Below, in pieces: positions 24,541 through 35,644 of a stretch of DNA of 64,000 nt. Each line of letters starts with the position of its first letter. The first letter of the stretch is position 1. The DNA comes from Epiperipatus broadwayi (Eukaryota > Onychophora > Udeonychophora > Euonychophora > Peripatidae): the NCBI GenBank assembly GCA_028023455.1, contig JAQFVV010012398.1:7214682-7278681 (forward strand), written 5' to 3'. The notes under the pieces are model-generated. The model was not told where the DNA came from, did not search any database, and worked only from the letters and a program-made list of their open reading frames with translations. The position numbers and the translations under genes are program-made.

Positions 24541-24890
24541 GAATTTGAATACAATCTTTTAATCTTTCGTCAGCTATCCATTCTAACTCATACAATCAAT
24601 ATACATGACTGCATGCATGTGAAAAAGATAAATGATCTCCAATATACATATTTCATTATGCTCCAGAACTCATCAGTTGATCCCGATCACCATCATCCAT
24701 ATATATATATATATATATATAAACTGATAACTGATTATATATATATGTGTGGGAGATGATGAACTGGACTAATTAATGAGTACTGGAGATCATTTATCTT
24801 TTTCAAATGTGCATGGTCATGTGTACTTGTATGAGATAGAGTGAAGAGTTAAAGGGAATTTGAAAGTCTGTGTCCAAATCCTTTATTTTA
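24541..24890. repeat. palindromic copy of a dispersed SINE-like repeat
   Basis: Left arm (about 24545-24650) and right arm (about 24775-24890) are reverse complements around a (TA)n centre at 24698-24720. The right arm reads GGAGATCATTTATCTTTTTC, CATGGTCATGTGTA, TATGAGATAGAGTGAAGAG and GAAAGTCTGTGTCCAAATCC, the same blocks as at 26747, 27203, 61195 and 61666. Confidence 0.75.
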
Positions 24891-26032
24891 CATTTGGACT
24901 CCAGGTATATAAAATATACTTGTAATTAAAATATTAGAAATGAAAATGGTAATATACTTTGAATCTCTAAAATGTGTTAACTATTCAAATTACGCTCTAA
25001 ACATTTTATATTCTTCCCTTAGCTTTGTCGTTAAACTTTTGTATTTTAAGTAAGCAGAAATGTGAATACACAATAATGAAATATTTAAATAACATATGGC
25101 TAAAAATTAAGACATATCAAAATATTACAAAGTTCTCCAAGAGTAAGTGTTTCATTTGTATCACCTATAAACATTTCTAAAATTTCATATCTTCTGATAC
25201 AACTTTAACAAGTACTAACATGGAATAATGCAGCAGGTAGGGAAGATATATTTTATTGCCAACAACATTACAAGTGCATTTGAAAATAAAAAGCAAATAA
25301 ATATAGTATTTATCTTTTTATAATGCAGATAAAATAAACAATAAGCAAAGTAAATAAATAAATTCTATGTGACCATAAAAAAGTACTCTTATAAAATAAT
25401 GAATAATAAATTTTATTAAGTAAGATTTTTTAAAATGAATGTGATAATGTAATGATGACAGCGAACCAGTCATGTATTTAATTAATAGAAGAAAAAAAAT
25501 AATTACAGCATATGATAATATTTATACAATAAAATTTTTATTTACAATAAGCATCTTTTTTTTTTAATTTAATAAATTAGACTAACAAAATATTAATAAA
25601 CTTTACACATAAATATCTCTTTCCATAAAACATTTCTAAAGAATTTACAATACAAGAAATTATCATCACCCAAAAGTTCTCATTTTAATCTAATCCGGTC
25701 TTTCTTTGAATATTACACATGCAGAGTAAAACAATATACCTACAAGCCTGTATTCAGGGCACTAGTAAGATATTATATACGTTATTCAGCGAAACTAGGT
25801 TTGAAAGTCAGTGTGAAGACACTTTTTATAAATTTACAAAGTTAGCAAAAATGTTATGCCAAATAATAACACGAATATGGTATTATCAGCACCTATGATC
25901 GGGCGAAGAAATAAATCTGCTCGATCCTCACAACGTGTTTTAAATTTAAATTTTAGCAGAGCTAATACTATATTGTAAGATAGACATGCCTTCAGATATT
26001 ATATCATACCAAAATACACGTTATATTAAATT
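24891..26032. other. AT-rich stretch, no gene seen
   Basis: No repeat family or coding signal was recognised. Slightly less AT-biased from about 25690 onward. Confidence 0.4.
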
Positions 26033-26257
26033 CTACGCAAAGTGGATAATGAAAATATAAATAAGCAGAATAAGAATAGCCACCAGGTAACTATGTGCAG
26101 ACAGTGCCGATATATAGGCAAGCATGCTTTCACTCAAGAAGGGGCTGAATACATACAAAAGTAATACACTACCACATAAAATTGCCCAAATGGATACCAC
26201 TAACAGTACAAGGCATGGATTTGATAATGATAATAAATAAACATCTCGCCCAAACAT
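26033..26257 (-). CDS. unrecognised small hydrophobic ORF (74 aa)
   Basis: Minus-strand ORF starting MFGRDVYLLSLSNPC with two strongly hydrophobic segments, about residues 13-41 (LVLLVVSIWAILCGSVLLLY) and 55-73 (YLVAILILLIYIFIIHF). It ends in a stop near 26033. The frame is open upstream to a TAG just before about 26305, so it could be the last exon of a longer protein. Base composition is less AT-rich than the flanks. I do not recognise the family. It could be a chance frame, a membrane-protein 3' exon or a relic. No splice acceptor or polyadenylation signal settles it. Confidence 0.2.
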   Translation of the reverse strand: MFGRDVYLLSLSNPCLVLLVVSIWAILCGSVLLLYVFSPFLSESMLAYISALSAHSYLVAILILLIYIFIIHFA

Positions 26258-26557
26258 ACAAAGGCATACAACGCATCCATTTAGCCTAACACTGTGTACA
26301 CGCTAACAAATATAACGATGACATTCAATTTTATAAGCTATCTTAATTCCCACACCGACATTTATAATGCTTTTATTTATAAGTATTTATATCGGATATA
26401 TAAATTTAAAAAAAAAATTGTGCTGAAACAGCAAATATGAGAACTCTAAATGATAATAAAATAACTTATAAAATAAACCATTTTATCTGATAATTCTTAC
26501 CCAATTTTGTTCATGTATGCATACCATCATAAATATATTTTACAATACCATAAATAA

Positions 26558-26600
<43 letters not shown>

Positions 26601-26644
26601 TAAATACATGTATATTGTCTATACTAAACTTATTGTAATTATAA
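26258..26644. other. AT-rich stretch with (TA)n microsatellite
   Basis: A long (TA)n tract lies at about 26563-26597. Nothing else was recognised. Confidence 0.5.
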
Positions 26645-27335
26645 GGAACTTGAACCCAGACTAACAAATTCTCCACAGCTATCCAATCCATCTTATACAA
26701 TTGATACACATGACCACATATATGATCTGGAATGAGTGTGTGTTGAGCATGAAATACATATATTGGAGATCATTTATATTTTTCACATATATGTATGTGG
26801 TCATGTGTATCAGTTGTATAAAATGGATTGGATAATTGTGAGGAGTTTCAAAGTCTGATTTCAATTCTCTTATACAGTAATTACATTAAGTTTAGAAAAG
26901 ACAATATACATGTATTTATATATTACATATTCAGTCTATATTCTGCATATCCCTCTTCTGTATAATTAAATGGACATATTAAGGTCAAATGTATGAGAGG
27001 TCAGATTGACTTAAAGTCAACATGGGTATGACAATAATATTGGCATCAATAAAGCCTTTGAACATTTCAGCCTCTGACTTTAAATGGTATGAGTGGCTGA
27101 AGAGTGGAGAAGATTGGCTTGTCCATTAAACTTTTGAAGATTTGGAATTTTAATATAAATTGAGAAGTGATTGAATATGGACCAACTTTGAGTGCTGGTT
27201 CAGTATGAAATACATGTATTGGAAATCATTTACCTTTTTCACATGTATGTGGTCATGTGTATCAGTTGATAAGATGGATTGGATAATTGTCGAGAGTTTG
27301 AAAGTGAGAGTTCAAGTCTCCTATATATATATATT
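26645..27335 (+). repeat. dispersed repeat, tandem dimer with ~456-bp period
   Basis: A ~135-bp module starts at 26747 and again at 27203 (GTATGAAATACATGTATTGG, CATTTACCTTTTTCACATG, GTGGTCATGTGTATCAGTTG, GATGGATTGGATAATTGT). Between them lies ~320 bp that matches the spacer of the 61195-61795 copy (AGTCAGATTGACTT, CAACATGGGT, GACCAACT). Upstream, 26645-26740 holds part of the module inverted. The module end GAGAGTTCAAGTCTCC at about 27308-27323 resembles a pol III B box, so a tRNA-derived SINE origin is possible. There is no ORF. Confidence 0.7.
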
Positions 27336-27459
27336 CTTGCTATTAAAAGGTGTGAAGGTTGCCTTGACAGCAGTTAGAAATATTGGTTGCTATATTTACT
27401 GTGAATGTTTAGGTGGTTACTGGTTGGAAACTAATTATATATATATATTATTAATCAAT

Positions 27460-27560
27460 GTCTGTATTCCAATTATAATAATATATATATAATTATTCAA
27501 AACAATACAATAATTAATACAGTAAGAATATTTTAAAAAACAAATATATACCACAATTTA
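27460..27560 (-). mobile_element. 3' terminal piece of PLE P2, left of an insertion
   Basis: The minus strand continues PLE P2 (29551-30060) after the shared 12-bp word TACCACAATTTA (27549-27560 and 29551-29562). It reads TTGTTTTTTAAAATATTCTT and TACTGTATTAATTATTG, which is repeated in the plus orientation at about 30108-30180. Confidence 0.55.
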
Positions 27561-28472
27561 AATTGATAAAAAATCAAGTCAGATGTCATATGACCTAATT
27601 TTAATAAAGCTCGTATTTACAAATGTTATATATAGAGTACGTACAAATAAACACTCTTATCAAGCTTTTAAAAATACCCTCAACCCCAGACCGCGGTTTC
27701 TGCATCTAGTGTCGTCAGTGAGGTGCTAGGGATTAAAAACACTAGAACTAGTCTAGCATTTTATCAATGCCTAACAATTGAGAAGAAAATATGAAACTTT
27801 CAGACATCTAAATGTCCAAAAATCCAGCTATCTAACTCAAATAGCAGTATGGGACTGAAATAAATTCAGAGACACCATATATTAATAGCTCTAGCAATAT
27901 AAAATCGCCAAACCTTAATAGCAAAAACTAAAATTAAATTGATAAAAAATCAAGTCAGATGTCATATGACCTAATTTTAATAAAGCTCGTATTTACAAAT
28001 GTTATATATAGAGTACGTAAAAATACACACTCTTATCAAGCTTTTAAAAATACCCTCAACCCCAGACCATGGTTTCTGCATCTAGAGTCATCAGTGAGGT
28101 GCTAGGGATTAAAAACACTAGAACTAGTCTAGCATTTTATCAATGCCTAACTATTGAGAAGAAAATCTGAAACTTTCAGACATCTAAATGTTCAAAAATC
28201 CAGCTATCTAACTCAAATAGCAGTATGGGACTGAAATAAATTCAGATACACCATATATTAATAGCTCTAGCAATATAAAATCACCAAAGCCTTAATAGCA
28301 AAAACTAAAATTAAATTGATAAAAAAATCAAGTCAGATGTTACATGACCTAATTTTAATAAAGCTCATATTTACAAATGTTATATATAGAGTATGTAAAA
28401 ATACACACTCTTATCAAGCTTTTAAAAATACCCTCAACCCCAGACTGCGGTGTCTGCATCTAGCGTCATCAG
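27561..28472 (+). repeat. 376-bp tandem repeat array, forward units
   Basis: AAATTGATAAAAAATCAAGTC starts units at 27560, 27936 and 28313, giving periods of 376 and 377 bp; the third unit stops at about 28472. Units contain CCTCAACCCCAGAC, GTGAGGTGCTAGGGATT and CAGCTATCTAACTCAAATAG. Identity between units is high. No ORF is conserved. The whole 27561-29550 block is flanked by a 12-bp direct repeat and sits inside PLE P2. Confidence 0.9.
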
Positions 28473-29550
28473 TTTTAGTTTTTGCTATTAAGGCTTTGGT
28501 GATTTTATATTGCTAGAGCTATTAACGCTTAAAATGCATGACTCATCTAAAAACGAGAAGATTTGACGTCACTCTAAATCGGCTACTTTTTATCACACGT
28601 ATACATATTATATGTCATTCGAAAGAAAATCAAAAGTTCTGTAAGATGGTGCCCTCTTCAGAGTTATTTTACAAGTAAAAAATCAATAAAAATGACCATA
28701 TATGTCAAACAAAACCAAAGCACCGCCTCCTCACCAACTTTTCTTGAATCTTATTGGCTGTCCCACTTCTGTCAGAAAGGGAAATGGCTGCCAAAAAGTA
28801 AAAAGTTACGTTCATTTTGATTTTTATTACGAAAATGATAAACGAATGTTTACAACATTTTAAACAATATTTGAATTGAATTACAAATTATTATTGATAA
28901 AATAATACTAAAAATCAAATTATTTTAGAAAAATAGTTAAGATATTACCAAGAATTATTTATTTATTGCTACATATTGATCGTAACGTTAAAGTGAAAAA
29001 AAAAAGATTGCGTCAGCAATCTTTTTTGGTTGGTTGAATAGCGGTTACTTTTATTTCACCGCAATTGAATATTTTTTAAATTATAAATCAAATTTTATTT
29101 TTGAAAAGACTTTCGTTTGCTTTCGTTATCTGACAATTCAGTAATATACTTTTTACAAACGAAACTAACATATTTATATTATTAAAAGTGATCTATTTTA
29201 ACAATAGATTTTGTTAAAGTTGTGAGTTGGCCAATTACAAGTTTTGATTTTTAACTCATTTGGCCAATTAAATAATAATCGTTGAAAGGGTTAATATATG
29301 GTGTATCTGAATTTATTTCAGTCCCATACTACTATTTGAGTTAGATAGCTGGATTTTTGGATATTTAGATGTCTGAAAGTTTCAGATTTTCTTCTCAATA
29401 GTTAGGCATTGATAAAATGCTAGACTAGTTCTAGTGTTTTAATCCCTAGCACCTCACTGATGATGCTAGATGAAGAAACTGTGGTCTGGGGTTGAGGGAT
29501 TTTTAAAAGCTTGATAAGAGTGTGTATTTTTATGTACTCTATATATAACA
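28473..29550 (-). repeat. inverted unit of the 376-bp repeat, split by a MITE
   Basis: At 28472/28473 orientation flips: TTTTAGTTTTTGCTATTAAGG is the complement of the unit end. The inverted unit occupies 28473-28525 and resumes at 29291-29550 (CTGAATTTATTTCAGTCCC, CTAGTTCTAGTG, GGTCTGGGGTTGAGG). The gap is exactly the TTAA-flanked element 28526-29290. Confidence 0.85.
28526..29290. mobile_element. piggyBac-type MITE (765 bp), copy 1
   Basis: Flanked by TTAA at 28522-28525 and 29291-29294; deleting the element and one TTAA restores the 376-bp unit (GCTATTAATATATGG). The right end read inward is CCCTTTCAACGATTATT and the left end is CGCTTAAAATGC, a degenerate inverted repeat. TTAA duplication and CCC(T)n ends are the signature of piggyBac transposases. 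No transposase frame is present, so the element is non-autonomous. An A/T-rich hairpin (AAAAAAGATTGC GTCA GCAATCTTTTTT) sits near 29000-29027. A second copy lies at 33269-34004. Confidence 0.8.
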
Positions 29551-30060
29551 TACCACAATTTAATAGAAGTACTTTCAACTATCTATGTAGTCATTGTCAA
29601 CTAGATTTAAATTGTATTATAAAAAACCGTTACAAATGTAAACAAAAAGTAATACATCATACATCAATTTTCCCACAATTCATTAATTTTTACATTGGCA
29701 GTCTGTCTATTTATCAAATGCTGCTTTTCACTTTTTATTAACATAGCTTCTTTAATTTTGTGTTTATTATTATTACTTTCAATACACAAAATCTTAACTT
29801 TATTAAAATCAAAATCAAAACCATAATTACATGTTACATTATGATCAAAAAATAATGACGATGATACCTCATCATTTCTAACATTCTCATGTCATGATTT
29901 TTGTACTCGTTTATATAACAATTTCTCCAATGTACATCGAGATTCACCTATATATGACTTTCCACAATCACACAGCCATTTATATATTGCACAACTTTGA
30001 TTTAAAATACTACATTTATTTTTTGAATTATTTATTAATCTATTTAAATTAGGAGTAGTA
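29551..30060 (-). pseudogene. Penelope-like element P2, GIY-YIG endonuclease
   Basis: Minus strand reads TPNLNRLINNSKNKC, CAIYKWLCDCGKSYIGESRC (the IY/YIG core and Arg), TLEKLLYKRVQKS, an in-frame TGA near 29895, then SLFFDHNVTC, FNKVKILCIESNN, KIKEAMLIKSE (catalytic Glu) and LINRQTANVKINELWEN. This is a GIY-YIG module of the PLE type with a single stop, probably from CGA to TGA decay. Upstream RT sequence is absent. Its tail holds a hammerhead-like core at 29572-29601 and is interrupted at 29551 by the 376-bp array. Confidence 0.85.
29572..29601 (-). ncRNA. hammerhead-like core in PLE P2 tail
   Basis: Minus strand reads GTTGACAATG, hairpin ACTA-CATAGA-TAGT, then TGAAAGTAC, the same order as the other PLE tails in the window. 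Confidence 0.4.
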
Positions 30061-30176
30061 TAAAATGCGACTCAACATATATTTTTATATATCTGTTTTA
30101 TAACAGATATATTTGTTTTTTAAAATATTTTTACTGTATTAATTATTGTATTGTTTTGAATAATTATATATATATA

Positions 30177-30448
30177 TAATTATAATTGAAATAATATTTT
30201 TAAACGGTTTATAAACAATTCAAACAATCTTTAAATCCGCAGAAGTACTTTCGGTTACTTTCAAACCTGCCTCAACTGCTATTAAATTCAAAAACTAAAA
30301 GCGGAAGCAAACGTTTGCTTCCGCTTTTAGTTTTTGAATTTAATAGCAGTTGAGGCAGGTTTGAAAGTAACCGAAAGTACTTCTGCGGATTTAAAGATTG
30401 TTTGAATTGTTTATAAACCATTTAAAAATATTATTTCAATTATAATTA
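30177..30448. repeat. near-perfect 272-bp palindrome of a PLE 3' tail
   Basis: Two 136-bp arms meet with no spacer at 30312/30313 (centre GCAAACGTTTGC) and differ at one position (AAACGG against AAATGG). Each arm is a PLE 3' tail, with TTGAATTTAATAGCAGTTGAG shared with P3 and P4. The lack of divergence implies a recent or converted inverted duplication. Confidence 0.95.
30349..30380 (+). ncRNA. hammerhead-like core in palindromic PLE tail (also mirrored)
   Basis: GTTGAGGCA, hairpin GGTT-TGAAAGT-AACC, then GAAAGTAC. The mirror copy is at 30245-30276 on the minus strand. The GAAA box is intact here. Confidence 0.45.
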
Positions 30449-31657
30449 CAATATTATTTTTAATTAACGGATATTTTTATTTATTTTACATATATATATA
30501 TATATGCTAAGTATTTGGTTTTATTATTTCAGATTAGGGGATTAAAGTTCTTTTTATCTTATAATAAAGATAATTGCTTTTCATTCAAGTCGTTTTGTAT
30601 CTTCTTTAAGAAAAGACTGCAATACAGTTTTTTCCATGAACAGATAAAATGCACATATCATAATTAGGAACAAGAATTTTTTTACAATGATGTTTATAAT
30701 TAAAGCATGAATTTGAGAAAATATGAGCAGATAGAGGATGCTAAGTAATAACAGTTATTCATAAAGTTCCTTATTATAAAGTTCACACATTTTAATAATA
30801 TTAAGTACAATGTAAGTTTAAAAATTTTCCTTTTTCTTTAAATTAAAGTAATATATTTTGAAAACAAATAAACAATTTAGAAAATATTCTAAATGAACCT
30901 GTAGATGAATTCAGAATGGATAATTACATCAATCAAATGTTAGCTTAGCTGCATTAGTAGAAAATTAAATGAATAAAGCTTTTTTTCTTCACAGTATTAA
31001 AAAAAATATTCTTATGACTATTTCTTTAAAATTATATAATACAATTCCAAAATACTGCAATTTTTTCTATTCTTAATACAATCAATGCTTCTATGATAAT
31101 TCATCTTTCACAGAGGTAAAACACTCCTTACAGTGGTGCCACTTTTGCCTCTGTGTAAAACAGTTTGTGTATGCAAAAAGAATGGTGATTGTGTGGTGTT
31201 TTATGGTTTAATTTATCTTTATTGTACTTTTAATTTGACACAAATATCATAATTTTTATATGTATTTCTAAAACAAATTAAGAGTGATTATCTTTCATAA
31301 AATTATTTACCAATTATTCATCTTTAGGTCAGAGTTTTATTAAACCTGTAATATGTGCTTTATTAACCCCTTCTGTGGTATATACAACTAGCACATGTTG
31401 CTATTTTAATAACCCATAATGTTATTTACAAATTTTGAATGTAGCATGTGCCATCTCTTGGTCAATTTTGGTCGCAATTTCTTCATTTTAGGCTTATTTT
31501 ATAGGAAATTCAAAATTTAAAATTGTAGTTCTAAAAACGTCCACATATAGCATTATATTTTGAAAAACAAAAATCAGTTTTCTTTGCTGGCTATTGGTGC
31601 TTAGACCTGTCTCTTTTCTCTGATTGGATGTCTGCCAAATCTGAAAATTGTGCTGTA
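30449..31657. other. AT-rich stretch, no gene seen
   Basis: Begins with the TTAATTAACGGATATT PLE end (to about 30475) and a (TA)n tract at 30490-30504. TTAACCCCTTCTG at about 31364-31376 resembles a piggyBac-type end, but no partner end was found. No coding signal was recognised. Confidence 0.45.
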
Positions 31658-32580
31658 GGCATTTCTAAATGATAAAGCCAGAAACTAAACCAAAATATTC
31701 TACATATTCATAATTAATTTTGAAGTAAATAAATATATATATTGTAGTTTTTTACATTCATAAATAAGAATTTACATTACATTATCGAAATATAAAGTTT
31801 GATTTGAAAAATTTTAAATATTACAAGAAAAATAAGCTTGTGAAAGTAATTGCTGTTCATGACTAGTTGTTGACACCTAACAATTGCAATTTGAATAACA
31901 GGCATTTCTAAAGAAATCAAAATAAAATCTTTTATGCATTTGTATTTTGAAATAAATAATTATATTTATCCTAATTTTTTACATTCATAAATAAGATTTT
32001 ACATTACTTTATTGAAATATAAAATTTGATTCAAAAAATTGTAAATATTACAAGAAAAAAAAGCTTGGGAAAATCATCACTATTCTAGACAAGTATCACT
32101 ACTGATCATAATTAGGTGTTTCTAAATGACAAAGGTAGAACTGAAAATAAAATGTGGTACACTTTCATATTTTGAAGTAAATAATTATATCTATTGTAAT
32201 TTTTTACATTCATAAATAAGATTTTACATTACTTTATCAAAATATAAAGTTTGATTGTGAAAATTTTTAATATTACAAGAAAAATATATTAAGGAGAAAT
32301 GATTGGTAATCAAAACAATTATTGCTACTGACTGTAATTAGGCATTTCTAAATGACAAATTCAGAACTGAAAATGAAATGTGGCATGCTTTCATATTTTG
32401 AAGTAAATAATTATATCTATCATAATTTTTTACATTCATAAATAAGATTTTACATTACTTTATCAAAATATAAAGTTTGATTCGGAAATTTTTTAATATT
32501 ACACGAAAAATAAGCTTGGGAAAATAATAGTTCTTCAGAAAAGTAAATTATGTTGACAGCTACAGACTGAATAATGACAC
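31658..32580 (+). repeat. four-unit tandem repeat, 214-243 bp period
   Basis: The block GGCATTTCTAAATGA (or GGTGTTTCTAAATGAC) starts units at 31658, 31901, 32115 and 32341. Each also has TTTTGAAGTAAATAA, TTTTTTACATTCATAAATAA, TTTACATTACTTTAT and AATATTACAAGAAAAA. Divergence is moderate and unit length varies, so the array is old. There is no ORF. Confidence 0.85.
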
Positions 32581-33268
32581 CACGGATTGGTTGAAATATA
32601 ATTCTTTTGTTTTACCACTGGCTATTTTTTAATTATTTTTTCTTATATTTTTCTTCAGTTATTAACATTATTTTTAATTTTTTGTTACATTTAACCAATT
32701 TGAAGCTAAAATTATTCAATTTTTAGAAACTGAATTAAAAAAATTCTGTGTATTTTAGATTAATATTTTAGCAATAGAAACCAACTGGAAATGAAATTGA
32801 TGAATAATATTGTTCTCAGATTTAAGTAGTGAACCAATACAAAAATTAGACAAAGAATTAAATAATGTCAATAATGAATTAACATGTTATTTAAAGTTTT
32901 GAAAGCAATTATTATAGCCAAAGTTCAAATTAACTAAAGTATTTTAGAATAATGATAAAATAAACATATGTTTCATAATGTGTGGTCAGGTTTTGTTGTC
33001 TTTCTTAAAAAATTTAATAGGATTTTTAACATCTTTCTATGATTTATTGCTCGATAAGCTGATCAAATCCATACTTTAGAGTAGTATTGCAATGAATTAT
33101 TTTTAACTCTTCTATTCACACATTTGAAATTATAAAAAAAAAAAATCAGCTAAAAACTTTTAAATTAGCTTGGTTGAATTGCATCATCTAATAGAAACAA
33201 ATAGAAAATACACATATACAGGTATTTTTATATAAAAAGAAAAAAACAGAAAATTATTATTAGTGAGA

Positions 33269-34004
33269 TGCTTTAACTGATTGATTCATTTAAAAATGAA
33301 GTGGCTTGATGTCACTCTAAATCGGTCACTTTTTGTACTATGATTACGATTTTGAGCTCATTGTAAAGATTAAAAAAAGTTCTGTAAGATGCTGACCTCT
33401 CTTGAATTATTTTACAAGTAAAAAATCAATAAAAATGATCTTATATGTCAAACAAAGAAAAAATTACCCCACCTCTTAAATCTCATTGGCTAATAAATTT
33501 TGACAACAAAGAAAATGGCTGCCAAAAAGTAAAGAGTTACGATCTGTTTTTATTTTATTTCAAAAATGATAAATGAATGTTTTAGACCATTTTAACAGTA
33601 TTTTTTGACAAATTATAAATTATTTTGATAAAATATGCTAAAAATAAAATAAAATAGTTAAAATTTTTAACAAAAATTATTTGCTTTTTTCTACAACTAA
33701 ACTTGGCAAAAAAAATCATGTCGTTAGCAAAATATTTTGACTGATGAGTAAGATTTTGTTTTACATTTTCCGCTCATGAAAATTTATATATTTAAATAAT
33801 AACAATTTATATTTGAAAAAACTTTCATTCATTTTCATAATCTGAATAATTATATATATAGTTTTTACAAATGAAACTAAAGTGAATATAATAGTAAAAG
33901 ATGAATATATTTTGACAAGTGACTTTGTTAAGTTTGTGAATTGTCCAATTAAAAGTTTTGACATTTACCTCACTCAGCCAATAATATAATTAGCGGTTAA
34001 AGGG
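33269..34004. mobile_element. piggyBac-type MITE, copy 2
   Basis: Aligns end to end with 28526-29290: TGATGTCACTCTAAATCGG, GTTCTGTAAGATG, TTTTACAAGTAAAAAATCAA, AAATGGCTGCCAAAAAGTAA and a right end TTAGCGGTTAAAGGG. Reading the right end inward gives CCCTTTAACCGCTAATT, which matches the left end GCTTTAACTGATTGATT as an inverted repeat of about 16 bp. A TTAA duplication is no longer recognisable, so this copy is older than copy 1. Confidence 0.75.
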
Positions 34005-35329
34005 TTCCAGTGAAATATGCAAATTACTAGTATATTTTTAATTTTCATAATTAATTAACTTGACCTTGAACTTTACCAATCATGATTATTTAATCATGGG
34101 ATACTTAGACTGATAATGTACTTTATTAATTGAAATTTACTTATTAAATAAATGATTTGTTTAATTTTAATAAAATTATTTTCTCACTTTTTTAATAAAA
34201 CATTCTTTACTCAAAATACATTCTATATTTTATTTCAAGAGTCCTTTTAAAATTATCTTTATTTAAAAGTATCCATTTAAAAAAAAAACTTTAATAATTC
34301 TTTTTCAAATATTCCATTTATTTAAACACATGTACCAACACTCACACACACACATATATTAGATATAACTATTATTCTAAAAGCAGTAAAACTAACTTTT
34401 TACCTTTTAAAACTTACTTAAAATTAAACTTATTTAAATTGAAACTTATGCCAATTAATTATGTTTAAACTCAACATATGTAAACACTGATTTTAAATAA
34501 CTTTCACATAAACTAATATTTTATAAATTATTATTTTAAAACCATTTATTTAAAAACTAAGACACAGAAATCTTAACAAAAATTAAATAACCATATTTTG
34601 TACAAACTAAAACATCATTATTAACTGCCTATACCTAAAATATAACAGGCTTTAAACTAATTTTTATTTAGATTTAAACTATTAACATGGGATTTTTAAT
34701 CAAACATTAAATAATCTAATTAATATATAGTCATATTTAAATATTCTAAGTAAATTATTTTAATCAATAAGTTAAAACTTTGAGCTAAGACTATAATTTA
34801 ACATCAAGAAAAAAATTATTTAATATAATCTAAAAAAAAATTTTAAAATATTTTATAGAATATATTTAACACCACAGAAACAAATATATCGTTACAATAT
34901 ATATCATCATAAACCCCGTTTATAAATGAAGCTAGAAATTTGAAATACCTGAACATCATTATAAAAATGGATATCTGATATTTTATTTTTCTGTCTAATT
35001 AAAACTATAAATTGTATATTGACATTTAATTTATTAATATAATAATCATTTATACAAGTGTATTTATTCATGAAATTTGATCCACTAATTATTTCATGAA
35101 TCAACCCAGGCATGATTAGAAATATGCTCAAAATTAGTACTATTAATTTAAATAGTAATCCATATTTGTTTGCTATATAATTTAGCCATCTTGCCATTAG
35201 CTAACTTTGCTTGTAACTATTTTAGTTGAAAGGATATCATTTGTTGGTTTACACCAACAATTTTAATATTTAAATGTTCAACTATGTGTTAGAAAAGTAT
35301 TTGTAAACTCTATATTTGTGTTAATATAA
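34005..35329. other. AT-rich stretch, no gene seen
   Basis: A short CA-rich run near 34340-34352. One minus-strand open frame at 34907-35197 has no recognisable features. Nothing else was identified. Confidence 0.45.
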
Positions 35330-35640
35330 GGACAAGCCTCGCGTTGTGTGCAGAGAGCAGCACGAGTTGCGAAGGAGAGTTAAAGAGGCATGTTATATCA
35401 TCTCTGACATCCATGCCATGAATAAAAAGGAAACATTTTATGCCATCTCTAGCAAGTGGCAGATCTAGGTCAATTAAAATCTAGTCCACCCTCATTTGCA
35501 TATCTAGTCCACCCTAATTTGCATAGTTTATTCCAACTACTTCTTGAAAATGAAGGCTTAGACCTTTGAAAGCGCTCGAGTAAACTGATAAAATTTGTCA
35601 TTCGTTTGAGACGGTGATTATATATATTATAGTTTATATT
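35330..35640 (+). mobile_element. GC-richer PLE-like tail region
   Basis: A less AT-rich block containing two tandem 23-bp units (TCTAGTCCACCCTMATTTGCA) at about 35480-35525, each with the octamer ATTTGCAT, then CTTGAAAATGAAGGCTTAGAC, CTTTGAAAGCGCTCGAGTAAA. The last part matches the tail of PLE P1 (AAAAGCGCTTGGCAGTAAA). No PLE coding sequence is seen upstream in the plus frames, so this is inferred to be a PLE tail or pseudo-LTR. Confidence 0.45.
35543..35575 (+). ncRNA. hammerhead-like core, orphan PLE tail
   Basis: CTTGAAAATG, hairpin AAGG-CTTAGA-CCTT, then TGAAAGCGC. The hairpin pairs differ from P1 while pairing is kept. Confidence 0.4.
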
Positions 35641-35644
35641 TAAT

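Noticed and set aside
34907-35197. 96-codon minus-strand frame
   Set aside because: Very AT-rich, no domain pattern; not distinguishable from chance.
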